Notes: a model not told the origin generated them from the sequence alone. Counted from the stretch's first letter, positions 42,761 to 52,275 are shown. The stretch: 64,000 bases of DNA from Caulobacter sp. FWC26 (GCF_002742645.2 NZ_CP033875.1:434001-498000); one strand, 5' to 3'. Made by a program: numbers and translations.

Positions 42761-44518
42761 ATGCGCGACTATCTGGTGATCGAGACGGCGGCGGGCGCGG
42801 ACCCTGGTCCCTGGCGCGAGGGCGAGGCTCAGGTTCTGGCCAGCGGCGGCTGGACCAAGGTCGCCGAACGACGCAGGTTTTCGGTGTTCCTGGAGACGGC
42901 GCGGCCCCCGGTCTATCGTCATCTGCCCGGCGCGGCCGGGGCGCTGATCGGCGATGCCTTCGATGCCGCCGCCGCCCGGCGCGGGGTGGGCGCGGCTCTG
43001 GACCTCTTGGGCCTTGGCGTTGACCCTGATCAGATCGCCGAATGCCTGGTGACCCAAGCGTTCGGGCGCTATGTCGCCATCCTCGACGGCGGCGAGGGAC
43101 CCGTGCGCGTCCTGCGCGATCCGCTCGGCGTGATGGAGGCCATCGGCTGGCGGCGCGGTCCGCTGCGGTTCATCGCTTCGCGGCTGCCGGATCTTCCGCA
43201 GCTTTGGCCTCCCGACCTGGCGATCGACTTTGATCGCCTCGCCGCCATTCTGCGCCAGAAGAACCTCGCCAGCCTGATCTGCCCCCTGATCGGTGTGGTC
43301 AGCTATCAGCCCGGCGTGCTGTCGGGGCCCGACGGGCAGGGCGCTCGCCTGTGGTCGCCTGGCGGCTTTGCGCGCCGCCCCATGGCGAACGCCGATCCGG
43401 CCGCGCTGCGGACGGTGCTGGACGGGGTGGTCGCGGCCTGGGCCCTCGGCCGCCAAGGGGTCTTTTGCGAGATCTCCGGAGGTTTGGATTCGGCCATTGT
43501 CGCCACCAGCCTGGCGCGGACCAGGGCGAGGCTGCTCTATGGCCTCAACCACAGCTTTGACCGCGCCGAGGGCGATGAGCGCCTCTACGCCCAGGCGGTG
43601 GCCGACCAGATCGGCGTGCGGCTTGAGGTCGTCGCGCGAGCGCCGCTGCGGCTGGATCCCGCCAAGCTGACCGGCGCGGCCGGCGGCGCGAAACTCAACT
43701 ATGTCGGCGGCGATCCTGACCATGACGCCGACCTGGCCCAGCGCTTGGGCGCGGCGGGGGTTGAGGCGATGTTCACCGGTCGCGGCGGCGATGGGGTCTT
43801 CTACCAGCCCCGCCATCCGGTCCTGGTGCGAGACGTGTTGGCCGGCCGGGCGGGCGTGGGCCGGCTGCGCGGCCTTGATCTTCTGGCCCGGCGCAACGCC
43901 ACCACCGTCTGGCGGCTGATACGCCAGGGCTTGGCGGCCCAAGATATGACGGCGGGCTTGGGCGTGGGGATATTCTTGACGCAGAAGGCTTGCGGCGAGG
44001 CGCAGCGCCATCCCTGGCTGGAGGCCGCGCGCACCCTGGCCCCGGCCAAGCAGCTTCAGATCCTGGCCCTGGTCAACGGGCTAAGCGCCTTTGGCGAAAG
44101 CCAGCGCCACCGGGCCGGCGACGTCATCGATCCGCTGATGAGCCAGCCAGTGGTGGAGTTTTGCCTGTCGGTGGCGGCCGGGCGCTTGGCCGTGGGCGAC
44201 AATGACCGGCCGTTCGCCCGGGCCGCCTTCGCCGAGCGCCTGCCACAAGAGGTGCTCTCGCGTCAGGGCAAGGGCGACCTGACGACCTGGTTCGCGCGCG
44301 GCCTTGGCGACAGTCTGGAGCCGTTGCGGGCTTGGCTGCTGGACGGGCGCCTGGTCGCGGCGGGTCTGGTCGACCGCGCGCGTCTTGACCCGGCGCTCAG
44401 CGTCGCCCAGCTCGTCTGGACCTCCGTCACCTCGGAGCTCTTCGTCCTGATGGCCGCCGAGGCCTGGGTGCGGCGTTGGGAGGCGCGGTTGGCTGCGGTT
44501 CGATCGGGCGCGGCTTAA
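42761..44518 (+). CDS. lasso peptide macrocyclase (C protein, asparagine-synthetase-like)
   Basis: 585 residues. Activates the side chain of core Glu9 with ATP and joins it to the N-terminus of Ala1 to close the ring. The asparagine-synthetase B-type ATP site SGGLDS is at residues 239-244; an N-terminal glutaminase-like domain lacks the catalytic Cys2 of real asparagine synthetases. Length is normal for lasso C proteins. Its TAA stop interleaves with the TAA of the convergent isopeptidase gene in a TTAA palindrome. Confidence 0.92.
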   Translation: MRDYLVIETAAGADPGPWREGEAQVLASGGWTKVAERRRFSVFLETARPPVYRHLPGAAGALIGDAFDAAAARRGVGAALDLLGLGVDPDQIAECLVTQAFGRYVAILDGGEGPVRVLRDPLGVMEAIGWRRGPLRFIASRLPDLPQLWPPDLAIDFDRLAAILRQKNLASLICPLIGVVSYQPGVLSGPDGQGARLWSPGGFARRPMANADPAALRTVLDGVVAAWALGRQGVFCEISGGLDSAIVATSLARTRARLLYGLNHSFDRAEGDERLYAQAVADQIGVRLEVVARAPLRLDPAKLTGAAGGAKLNYVGGDPDHDADLAQRLGAAGVEAMFTGRGGDGVFYQPRHPVLVRDVLAGRAGVGRLRGLDLLARRNATTVWRLIRQGLAAQDMTAGLGVGIFLTQKACGEAQRHPWLEAARTLAPAKQLQILALVNGLSAFGESQRHRAGDVIDPLMSQPVVEFCLSVAAGRLAVGDNDRPFARAAFAERLPQEVLSRQGKGDLTTWFARGLGDSLEPLRAWLLDGRLVAAGLVDRARLDPALSVAQLVWTSVTSELFVLMAAEAWVRRWEARLAAVRSGAA

Positions 44519-46920
44519 GGCGAGGCGGCGGACCTGGCCGGGCCAAGGGTGCGATCCAGCAAATCAAAGACGCGCTGGTGGTAGTCGCGGACATTGGCCG
44601 GGGAAGAGAAGAGATGCCCCTCGCCGCGATAGGTGACGAAGACGGCGTCCTTGTTCTGGCGATAAAGCGCGCTGAACAGCGCCTGGGACTGGTCCAGGCC
44701 CTTGTCGTTGTCGCCGTGGAAGATCAGCACCGGCGCGGTGATCTTGTCGGCGTAGATCACCGGGCTGTTGCGCAGGTAGCGCTGCGGATCCTTCCAGGGC
44801 GGGACCCCCATCCGCGCCTGGCCGCTCTCCTGCCAGCCGGAGGAGGCGTAGATCGTCAGGCCCGATTCCGGTACCGCGTAGACCATGGGACCAAGGCGAC
44901 CATAGCTGTTGATCAAATCCACGGTCGGCGCCGTGGCGATCACCGCCTTGAACCGCGTGCTTTGGCTGGCCGCGCCGATCACGCCGTAGGCGCCATAGCT
45001 GTGGCCCCAGATCGCCACCCTGGCCGGATCAACCCAACCTTGAGCGGCCGCCGCATCGACCGGGGCGAGTATCTGCTCGGCCAGGGCCTCGATCGGCTCG
45101 CGGCCGGCCAGATAGGGCATGGCCGGGACGAGCGCCGCATAACCACGCGCCGCCAGGAGCTGGGCGTTGACCGACAGCTGCAGCACGCCCGGTTCCTGGA
45201 CGCGGGGCGGCGTGGGCGAGGCCGCGCCCGGATAGGGCAGCACCACGACGGGCGGTGGCCGATCGCCTGGGCGCGTGCCGGGCGGTAGGTAGAGCCAGCT
45301 CGTCAGGTCCTGACCATCGACGCCCTTGTGCGGGATGGCGAGCGGCGCGGCGAACGTGACCTTGGCCAAGCCGTCGTTGACGCGGACCAGAGCTCTGGGC
45401 GCGGCGGTCTTGGCTGTCAGCACCACCGTCTCCACGCCCTGCGCGTCCTTGGTGATCTCGACCACGCCCTTGGGGGTGACGGCGAGGATGCGGCCGCGTG
45501 CGCGGGGCGCGGACAGGCGCGGCCCCGGCCAGGGATGGGCGGGGCTTGCCGCCGGATCGACCAGGGCCAGGTCTTTAAGGCGCGGCAGGGTGTTCAGGGC
45601 CCCGCGAAAGCCCTCGACCGGGGCGGCGATCGATTGGACAGCGCTCGGCGCTATTGCCCAGGACCGCGCGCTTTGGGCCGCAACGCGCCAGACCTGGCCA
45701 CCTGCCGCCACCGCCCAGGCGTCCGCGTCGGCGCCGATCGCCTGAAAGTCCTCGCTAAGCTGCGCGGTCAGATTGGTGCGCCTCGCGCCGTCGATGCGCC
45801 AATAGTCCGCCCGGTCGCCGCCCGACGGGCGGGCGCGCACCACCGGCGCGCCGTCAAGCCAGCCGGCCAGCGGCGCGCCGGCGACGTCCCCGGTCGCGCC
45901 GAACGCCGCGGTCAGGCCGCGCATCGGCACGAGGCTTGCTGCGCCGCGCGTCGACAGTCGCCAGAAGCGGCCGTCCTTCCAGGGCGTCGGGCCTTGCCGC
46001 GCGAAGATCAGGAGCTCGCGCCCGTCCGCCGACCAAGACAGGAACCGCCCAGCCGGATCGCAGGCAGGGCAGGGGGTGAGCGTCTCTCCGCTGGTCAGAT
46101 CGGCCAGGACCACGGTTTTGCGCAGCGGCTCTGTGGCGGCGTTGGTGGGCTCAGACGACATCGGCTGGATATCCTCGCCCTCGACCACCACCGCCAGCGC
46201 GCCAGCGCCTGGCGCCAGGGCCATGTCGCGGATGTTTCCGGCCACCAGGAGGCGCTGGGCGCGGGTTATAAGATCGATCCCTAGGACGCCGACGGCGGGC
46301 GCCTTGGGCCGCAGGTCGCGGTGGCGACCGCTGCCGATGGCGGTCACACCCAGCTCCCCGCGGGCCGTGGCCGCCCACTGCTGGTCGATCCGCGCCCGGC
46401 CCTGATAGCCAAAGCCAAAGGTCACGTCGGGAAAGTCGGGTGGCCGGGCCGCGACCAGCAGCTCATCCTCGCTACGCCAAAGCACCGCCGGCCCCCAGAT
46501 CGCCTGGCGAGGGCTGACCCCCAGCCAGCGGGCCTCACCGCTGGTCAGATCGACCACGCCCAGTTCGTAGTCGTGGCCGCGCAGCCGCGCCACCGCCAGG
46601 CGGCGCCCCTTGGGCGAGACGCCGAGCGCGGTGTAGCCCGCGCCGGCCGGGAGGTTGAGGCGCGCCTCGGCGCCGCCGGCCTGGAGGTCGAAGGCCTGGA
46701 TGCGCCCCAGCCGAAGCTTGATGTTGAAATCAAGATCATAGGCGCTGGCCCGGTCCCAGCGATCGTAGCGCTGGACGATCAGCCAGCGCCGGGTCGGATC
46801 GAGCCTGACCGACCCCAGCTGCTCGAGGTTGAGCAGGTGATCGAGCGTAAAGGGGGCGGCTGGGACGGCCGTGGGGACGGCGAGCGCGCAGCCGACCGCG
46901 AGCGCCGCGAAGCGTCGCAT
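44515..46920 (-). CDS. lasso peptide isopeptidase (S9 prolyl-oligopeptidase family)
   Basis: 801 residues: signal peptide (ending near AVPAAP), beta-propeller-like N-terminal half and a C-terminal alpha/beta-hydrolase domain. Catalytic residues are Ser in IWGHSYGAYG, Asp in FHGDNDKG and His in RGEGHLF. Homologues AtxE1/AtxE2 hydrolyse the isopeptide bond of the producer's own lasso peptide and linearise it. Last gene of the sigma-FecR-receptor-isopeptidase operon, 45 bases after the receptor. The signal peptide indicates a periplasmic location, so the peptide would be opened after import. Confidence 0.88.
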   Translation of the reverse strand: MRRFAALAVGCALAVPTAVPAAPFTLDHLLNLEQLGSVRLDPTRRWLIVQRYDRWDRASAYDLDFNIKLRLGRIQAFDLQAGGAEARLNLPAGAGYTALGVSPKGRRLAVARLRGHDYELGVVDLTSGEARWLGVSPRQAIWGPAVLWRSEDELLVAARPPDFPDVTFGFGYQGRARIDQQWAATARGELGVTAIGSGRHRDLRPKAPAVGVLGIDLITRAQRLLVAGNIRDMALAPGAGALAVVVEGEDIQPMSSEPTNAATEPLRKTVVLADLTSGETLTPCPACDPAGRFLSWSADGRELLIFARQGPTPWKDGRFWRLSTRGAASLVPMRGLTAAFGATGDVAGAPLAGWLDGAPVVRARPSGGDRADYWRIDGARRTNLTAQLSEDFQAIGADADAWAVAAGGQVWRVAAQSARSWAIAPSAVQSIAAPVEGFRGALNTLPRLKDLALVDPAASPAHPWPGPRLSAPRARGRILAVTPKGVVEITKDAQGVETVVLTAKTAAPRALVRVNDGLAKVTFAAPLAIPHKGVDGQDLTSWLYLPPGTRPGDRPPPVVVLPYPGAASPTPPRVQEPGVLQLSVNAQLLAARGYAALVPAMPYLAGREPIEALAEQILAPVDAAAAQGWVDPARVAIWGHSYGAYGVIGAASQSTRFKAVIATAPTVDLINSYGRLGPMVYAVPESGLTIYASSGWQESGQARMGVPPWKDPQRYLRNSPVIYADKITAPVLIFHGDNDKGLDQSQALFSALYRQNKDAVFVTYRGEGHLFSSPANVRDYHQRVFDLLDRTLGPARSAASP

Positions 46921-46965
46921 GATGATGTCTCCGAGCAGAAGGGTGGGGGTGGGGGCTCTGTCGCG

Positions 46966-49900
46966 CTACCAGGTCTTGGTCAGCTGCAGGCTTATCATCC
47001 GGCCAAGCGGGTCGGCGTTGGCCGGGTCGTAGCCGATGGCCAGCGGGTTGTCGTAGAACGGCGGATCCTGGTCGAAGAGGTTCTGCACGTTCAGGGTCAA
47101 GGTCAGGTTCCGGGCGGCGAGGACCTCGCCCCGCCAACTGCCCTGCAGGTCGACCGTCGTCCAGGGCGCGATGCGCCGGCCGCTCTCGGTGGCAAGATCG
47201 CCGACATGGTTGACCGAGGTGGTCACCAAAGCCGGTCCATGCGTCCAGCTCGCCGTGATCCGGGCCCGCAGATCCGCCGGATAGCCGGCCTGCCCGGCCA
47301 GTGGGGTCTTGGCCGAGGTCGGGGTGAGCTTGCGCTCATAGCGCGTCAGCCACGAGAGGCTGGCGTTCAGCGCCAAGGGGTCTCCCTTCACCGTGGTGTT
47401 CCAGGCGGCGCTGGCGTCCAGGCCCGCCACGTCGAGGCTGCCGGTGTTGACATAGCGCAGATCGATGATCGCCCCGTAGGTGTCGACCGGGTAGGCCGCC
47501 AGGCCAGACGCGTTGGGATCGGCCATCGCCGCCAGCACCTTGGCCCGATCGGCCGGGTTGGTCGCGGGGCTGAGGAATGTGCGGAACGGGGCGAACTGCG
47601 CCGAGGTCAGGGCCTGGGACAGCACCACCGGCGAGCCGACCCGGTCCTTGAAGGCGGTGCGGTAGGCCGAAAGGCTCAAGGTCAGGTCGGGGACGGCGTT
47701 GGGCGTGAAGGTGACGCCGGCCGTCCACGACCGGGCGGTCTCAGGCCGCAGGTTTGGATTGCCGCCCTGATAGACGAGGCTTGGCACCTGGCCCCCTTGG
47801 GCGCTGACCGCGATCGGCGTGATCGCATAGGGAATATTGAGCTCCGACAGGGCCGGGGCCCGGAACGAGGTTCCGTAGCTGGCCTTGAGCGTCAGGCCAG
47901 GGCGCAGGACCCAGACGAGCCCGACCTTGGGATTGGTGGTGGACCCGACGTCGTCATAGTCCTCGATCCGCCCGGCCAGCGACAACTCCAGCCGCTCGAT
48001 CCCCGGCAGGGCGTTGTCTGGACTCACCAGCGGCGCGTTGAGTTCGGCGTAGGCGCTACGCACCTCGCGGCTGTAGCGGGCCGGGGCCTTGTTGAAGGGC
48101 GCATAGCCCGACAAGAACCGCGCCCCGCCGGTGCGCAGCGCCTCGCGTCGCAGCTGGCCGCCGACCGCCAGGCGCATCAGGCCGCCCGGCAGGCGCAGCA
48201 GCGGGCCGTCAAAGCCAAGATTGACCGATCGGCTTTCGCTGCGGACCTTGGAGAGGTCCCAGCCTGACAGGATGAAGTCCAGCACCGCGGCCTTATTGGA
48301 CCCCTGGCCGATATACGGATTGAAATAGCCGTCGCGCGCGGCGCTAAAGCCGGTCAGCGGGCTGTCGGCGGCAAGGCCCGCCGCCTCGGAGAGGTTGGTG
48401 CTGTTGACCTGGCCAGCGCTGCGGCTGATCCCCAGCTCCTGGGCGTAGCCGCCATGCAGCTCCGCGTTCCAGCCGGCGCCGAGCCGCGTCTTGCCCCCCA
48501 GGCTCAGGCCAAGACTTTCGGCCTCGCCCCAGTTGCGCACCCCGGGGGCTTCGTTCTGGAACGCATAGGCGATGCGTTCGGAGGCCTGGCCCGTCGGCGA
48601 GACGAAGTAGGGATTGGCGGGGGTTAGGATGATGGTGGTGGTCGGGGCGGCGTTATGGGCGTTGATCTTGCGATGGGAAAGACGCAGGTCGCCGCTCAGC
48701 GTCACCAGGCCAAGCGCCTGCTCGGCGGCGATCACTGCGCTGTGGCGGGTCGAGCGTGGGATGACGTCATAGGCCGCCTTCTGATTGGTGCGGTTGACTG
48801 TCCCGGCGGTGAAATCGCCAGGCTTCAGGGCCGTGCCGTCCTGGCCGGCGGGGATGGCGTAGGTGGCGACATAGGCGCCGGCCGCGTTCAGCCGCAGGAT
48901 GTTGCCGGGCGCGCCGGCCACCACGCTGCGTCGGTCGCTCCCACCCAGCGCCCGAAGGTCGGCCTGGCCGGTGAACGGGCGGTCAGCCCCGCGCAGGGCC
49001 TCGTTGCGGGTGTGTTCATAGGCCAGCAAGACATGACCGCCCGACCAGGTGCGGCCCAGGGCCTGACTGCCCAGATACCGGCTGTAGCCGCCTTGGGTGG
49101 CGCTCGCGGCCATCAGCCGGGTCTCGCCGCCGTCAAGATCATGGCGCAGGCGGATGTCGACCACCCCGCCGACCGCGTCGGCCCCATAGAGCGCCGAGGC
49201 CCCGTCGAGCAGGACATTGACCTTGCCCACAGCCACGAACGGGATCGCCGAAAGGTCGGAAAAGTCGCCAAACACCCCAGCGCCGGCCATGCGACGGCCA
49301 TTGACCAGCACCAGGGTCGCATCCGCCCCCAGGCCCCGCAGGTCCACGCCCGTGCCGCGCATGAAATTGGTGCCGTTGGGATCGGCTCCCGTCGAGACGC
49401 TGTCTTCGCTGGCCGTGCCGCCGAACGCTTGGGGCAAGGCCGTCAGGGCCTCGGCGATGCTGGCGTAGCCGCCTTGGTCGATGGCCTCGCGGCTGAGCAC
49501 CACCACCGGCGAGGCGGTGTCCTTCAGGCCACGGATGTGGCTGCCGACCACGATCTCGGCCACCACCGTCGGCTCCTGGGCCGTGACCACCGGGCTTTCG
49601 GCTTGGGCGTGACCGGGATCAGCGGCGGCGCTCCCGGCGGCGTCCAGGACCGTCGCCGTCTGAAAAACCCCGCCGCGCGGGCGCAGCACCAGCACCCGCT
49701 CGCCCGCCTGCCGCAGCTCAAGGTCGCCGCCGGCGATCAGCAGGGCGACCGCTTGCGGCGGGGTCATGCGCCCGTTCACCGCCGGCGCCTGCCGGCCCTC
49801 GACCATCTGGGTGGTGAAGACGATCGATACGCCGGTCTGCTTGGCCAGCGCCAGCAGGGACGCCTCCAGCGGGCCGGCCTGCAAATGCACCTCGGTGGCC

Positions 49901-49998
49901 GTCATGGGCTTGGGTGCGGCCAGCACCGCCGGCGCGGCCCCAGCGGCCAGCGCCATCGTACTCAAGCCCAGCAAGCGGCGAGGCGGACAGATACGCAT
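46966..49998 (-). CDS. TonB-dependent receptor with signalling domain, lasso locus
   Basis: 1010 residues. Signal peptide (to about residue 28), a secretin/TonB N-terminal (STN) domain at about 33-105 that signals to FecR, then plug (VVVLSREAIDQGGYASIAEA, TFGG-like SVSTGADPNGTNF) and a large barrel ending in MISLQLTKTW. STN-containing receptors both import a ligand and trigger their own expression through FecR and an ECF sigma factor. The genomic setting suggests the ligand is the lasso peptide itself or a complex of it; unproven. A 225-base gap before the gene holds a candidate promoter. Confidence 0.92.
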   Translation of the reverse strand: MRICPPRRLLGLSTMALAAGAAPAVLAAPKPMTATEVHLQAGPLEASLLALAKQTGVSIVFTTQMVEGRQAPAVNGRMTPPQAVALLIAGGDLELRQAGERVLVLRPRGGVFQTATVLDAAGSAAADPGHAQAESPVVTAQEPTVVAEIVVGSHIRGLKDTASPVVVLSREAIDQGGYASIAEALTALPQAFGGTASEDSVSTGADPNGTNFMRGTGVDLRGLGADATLVLVNGRRMAGAGVFGDFSDLSAIPFVAVGKVNVLLDGASALYGADAVGGVVDIRLRHDLDGGETRLMAASATQGGYSRYLGSQALGRTWSGGHVLLAYEHTRNEALRGADRPFTGQADLRALGGSDRRSVVAGAPGNILRLNAAGAYVATYAIPAGQDGTALKPGDFTAGTVNRTNQKAAYDVIPRSTRHSAVIAAEQALGLVTLSGDLRLSHRKINAHNAAPTTTIILTPANPYFVSPTGQASERIAYAFQNEAPGVRNWGEAESLGLSLGGKTRLGAGWNAELHGGYAQELGISRSAGQVNSTNLSEAAGLAADSPLTGFSAARDGYFNPYIGQGSNKAAVLDFILSGWDLSKVRSESRSVNLGFDGPLLRLPGGLMRLAVGGQLRREALRTGGARFLSGYAPFNKAPARYSREVRSAYAELNAPLVSPDNALPGIERLELSLAGRIEDYDDVGSTTNPKVGLVWVLRPGLTLKASYGTSFRAPALSELNIPYAITPIAVSAQGGQVPSLVYQGGNPNLRPETARSWTAGVTFTPNAVPDLTLSLSAYRTAFKDRVGSPVVLSQALTSAQFAPFRTFLSPATNPADRAKVLAAMADPNASGLAAYPVDTYGAIIDLRYVNTGSLDVAGLDASAAWNTTVKGDPLALNASLSWLTRYERKLTPTSAKTPLAGQAGYPADLRARITASWTHGPALVTTSVNHVGDLATESGRRIAPWTTVDLQGSWRGEVLAARNLTLTLNVQNLFDQDPPFYDNPLAIGYDPANADPLGRMISLQLTKTW

Positions 49999-50080
49999 TT
50001 GTTTTCCCCCATCACGCCTCGGGGCCGCCGTCTTGGCGGGCGCTGCCGGGCGTGGCGTGGGTGAGACACCTGGGAAGGGC

Positions 50081-50112
50081 TCTTACCCTACCAGGCTTGA
50101 GAAACTTTTATG
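50081..50112 (-). promoter_or_regulatory. candidate ECF-sigma promoter of the lasso receptor
   Basis: Minus-strand pattern AAAGTTTC-N8-GGTAGGG, 83-114 bases before the receptor ATG. A closely similar pattern (AAATTTTC-N7-GGTGAGG) precedes the other FecR-linked receptor at 63356. Two independent FecI-type systems sharing it supports promoter function. Confidence 0.45.
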
Positions 50113-50223
50113 ACATGGGGCGGCGGCCAGGCGGAGCGACCGGGCGGCGCGCGGTGGCGAGCGGGCGCCGGGCTGGGCAAGGCGTCGTCGGCCATTGGCC
50201 CGGCGGTCATGATCTGGGCGCGC

Positions 50224-51255
50224 CTAGCCCGCCGTCAGCTCGACCCCGCCGTCCGGCCGCGGCGTGCTCTTAAGGTCGAGCATGGTCGTCACCCCGTCGA
50301 CGAAGGCGCGGGTGTCGCCCGTGTCGAACACCCCGGTGACGCGCTCCTGGGCCGGGGCGCCGGGGCCCAGCACCACGTGACGGCGGCTATAGCGGTTGAT
50401 CTCGGCCACGGCCTGGGCCAGGGGCACGTCGCGGAAGGTCACTCGGCCCTGCGTCCAGGCGGTCTCGACGGCCACGTCGACGGGAGCGGGCCTGGCGGGA
50501 CCTTGCGGGCGCACGTCCAGGCGTTGGCCCGCGCTCAGGGTCACCGGGGCGGCGTGGCGAGCGGGGCTGCTGACCGCAACCTTGCCTTCGGCCAGGATCA
50601 CCCGCACGCCCTGATCCGCCCGCCAGACCTCGAACCGGGTGCCAAGCGCCCGCACCGCGGTGTCGCCGGCCCTGACGATGAACGGACGGGCCTTGTCGGG
50701 GGCCACGGCGAACATCGCCTGGCCCTTCTCCAGCCAAAGGCGGCGTTCGCCCCGGGCCAAGCGCACGCGCACCCGGCTATTGGTGTTGAGTTCGATGGTC
50801 GAGCCGTCCTCCAGGCTGATGGCCCGCCGCTCGCCCACCGCCGTATCATAGGTCTGGCCCAGCGGCTGGACCACCAGGATCGCGCCGACCAGAAGGCTGG
50901 CGGCGACAAGGCCAAGGCCGCCTATGAGCAGGCCGCGCGGAGGCGCAAGCGCTGCGCGCCAGCCGTCCCTTTCGCGCGGTCGCTGCGCGGCGGCCTGCGC
51001 AATCGCCTGCAGCCTTGGATCATCGGCCAGGGCCCGCGCCGTCGTCGTCAGCCGCTCGATGCGGGTATAGGCCACATCGTTCAGCGTCTCGGCCCGCCAG
51101 GCGAAAAAGGCGTCAACGTCCTGGTAGCTGGGCGCGCCGCTATTGAGGCGGCCATACCACTGGGCGGCCTCGCGCGCGGCACGCTGGGCCTTGGCGTCCG
51201 CCGTCCCGCCGTCTCCCGTCCCGCCGTCGCCGGCCTTGGCGTTCTGCTGGCTCAT
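50224..51255 (-). CDS. FecR-type anti-sigma/sensor protein
   Basis: 343 residues: N-terminal DUF4880-like anti-sigma domain with REAAQWYGRLNSG and DVDAFFAWRAET, a membrane helix near residue 110 (GLLIGGLGLVAASLLVGAIL), FecR beta-domain with ISLEDGSTIELNTNSRVRV and C-terminal STN-binding domain. It couples the receptor signal to the ECF sigma factor. Ten bases after the sigma gene. Confidence 0.9.
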   Translation of the reverse strand: MSQQNAKAGDGGTGDGGTADAKAQRAAREAAQWYGRLNSGAPSYQDVDAFFAWRAETLNDVAYTRIERLTTTARALADDPRLQAIAQAAAQRPRERDGWRAALAPPRGLLIGGLGLVAASLLVGAILVVQPLGQTYDTAVGERRAISLEDGSTIELNTNSRVRVRLARGERRLWLEKGQAMFAVAPDKARPFIVRAGDTAVRALGTRFEVWRADQGVRVILAEGKVAVSSPARHAAPVTLSAGQRLDVRPQGPARPAPVDVAVETAWTQGRVTFRDVPLAQAVAEINRYSRRHVVLGPGAPAQERVTGVFDTGDTRAFVDGVTTMLDLKSTPRPDGGVELTAG

Positions 51256-51265
51256 GGCGCGGCCG

Positions 51266-51850
51266 TCAGCCCCGCATCATCTCGGCGCAGCGCGCGATCG
51301 CCTGGGTCATCCGCTTTTCTACCGCCTTGACCGAAATGCCGCGCAGCTGCGCGATCTCCCGGTAGGTCAGGCCCCTGACATGGTTGAGAGCGAAAACATC
51401 GCGCAACTTGGGCGGCAAGGCGAGCATCATCTGCTCAAACGCCACCGCCAGTTCCTGTTCGCCCGGGGCGGACGGGGCGAGCAGGGGGGCGTGCGGGTCG
51501 GTGGGGCGCTCGCGCCCGGACTTGCGCAGCCGGTTTGCCGCCACGTTGCGGGCGATGCGCATCAGAAGTGACCTTGGGCTGCGCACCGGGCTTGGCGGCG
51601 CATAGCCGTGCACCTTCAGCCAGGTGTCCTGGGCGATGTCGTCAGCCTCTTCGGCGCCATAACGCCAGGCCAGCGCCCGGGTCAGCCAGTCGCGGTGGGC
51701 CAGATAAGCGTCGGCCAGAGGCGGAGCGGGAGGCGTCGTGTCGCTTACGGCCAGGCCCGGCGCGTCATCGCGCGCGAGGCCTTGCGGGGCGTCCTTGCGC
51801 TCGGCGGTCGAGACGGGGCGGTTGGTGTCGGGCGGAGGCATGAGCCGCAT
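51266..51850 (-). CDS. ECF sigma factor, FecI type, lasso locus
   Basis: 194 residues; sigma2 region LAWRYGAEEADDIAQDTWLKV at about residue 60 and sigma4 helix-turn-helix GLTYREIAQLRGISVKAVEKR at about 165, the FecI pattern. Directs transcription of the receptor and isopeptidase genes when the receptor signals. Its promoter region is shared with the divergent Xre gene, whose palindromic operator lies 33-66 bases upstream. Start 51850, or ATG 51841. Confidence 0.9.
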   Translation of the reverse strand: MRLMPPPDTNRPVSTAERKDAPQGLARDDAPGLAVSDTTPPAPPLADAYLAHRDWLTRALAWRYGAEEADDIAQDTWLKVHGYAPPSPVRSPRSLLMRIARNVAANRLRKSGRERPTDPHAPLLAPSAPGEQELAVAFEQMMLALPPKLRDVFALNHVRGLTYREIAQLRGISVKAVEKRMTQAIARCAEMMRG

Positions 51851-51882
51851 TCCAGGCCGGGTGATGCGGGGAATCTACCGAA

Positions 51883-51916
51883 ATACGGAAAATCTGCATA
51901 CGCGAATTTTCCATAT
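51883..51916. promoter_or_regulatory. palindromic operator 1 of the Xre pair
   Basis: Arms ATACGGAAAAT (51883-51893) and ATTTTCCATAT (51906-51916) around a 12-base centre. Lies between the divergent sigma-factor gene and Xre gene 1; a nearly identical element is at 52204-52237. Confidence 0.7.
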
Positions 51917-51948
51917 AGATGGTCCGCCGATCAATCCGTGGTCGGCCC

Positions 51949-52194
51949 ATGCCAAGCTCGATTTTCGACAGCGCGCATACCAGTCTGGTCGAGCTCCTCA
52001 TTGCGGCTCGCAAGGGGCTTCGCCTTACGCAGGCTCAACTGGGCGCGCGTTTGGGCCGAAGCCAGAGCTTTATCTCCCTGATTGAACGCGGCCAGCGCCG
52101 CGTCGATGTTATTGAGTTCGTAGCTTTGGCACGTGCTCTGGAAGTCGAACCCGAAGCCATGTTCGCCGAGCTCCTAACGCAGCCCAAAGCCTAG
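51949..52194 (+). CDS. small Xre-family regulator 1
   Basis: 81 residues from ATG 51949 (an upstream ATG 51919 lies at the operator edge). The helix-turn-helix LRLTQAQLGARLGRSQSFIS spans about 25-45, followed by LIERGQRRVDVIEFVALARAL, the standard single-domain Cro/C1 layout. Probably binds the palindromes in front of both Xre genes and autoregulates. Divergent from the lasso-locus sigma gene and could repress it. Confidence 0.85.
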   Translation: MPSSIFDSAHTSLVELLIAARKGLRLTQAQLGARLGRSQSFISLIERGQRRVDVIEFVALARALEVEPEAMFAELLTQPKA

Positions 52195-52203
52195 CTGAGA
52201 GAA

Positions 52204-52237
52204 ATATGGAAAATCTGACTATGTGGATTTTCCATAT
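52204..52237. promoter_or_regulatory. palindromic operator 2 of the Xre pair
   Basis: Perfect 12-bp arms ATATGGAAAATC (52204-52215) and GATTTTCCATAT (52226-52237) with a 10-base spacer, directly upstream of Xre gene 2. Confidence 0.75.
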
Positions 52238-52275
52238 ATTTGATCCGCCGTTGCAAATTCCTGCGGTCGGCGGTG

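Noticed and set aside
46321..48267. Long plus-strand open frame of 648 codons opposite the isopeptidase and receptor genes
   Set aside because: It is antisense to two clear genes, rich in Arg/Gly/Gln with no domain, and arises from high-GC codon bias.
48655..50064. Plus-strand open frame of 469 codons opposite the lasso receptor
   Set aside because: Antisense to the receptor signal, STN and plug domains; composition typical of shadow frames.
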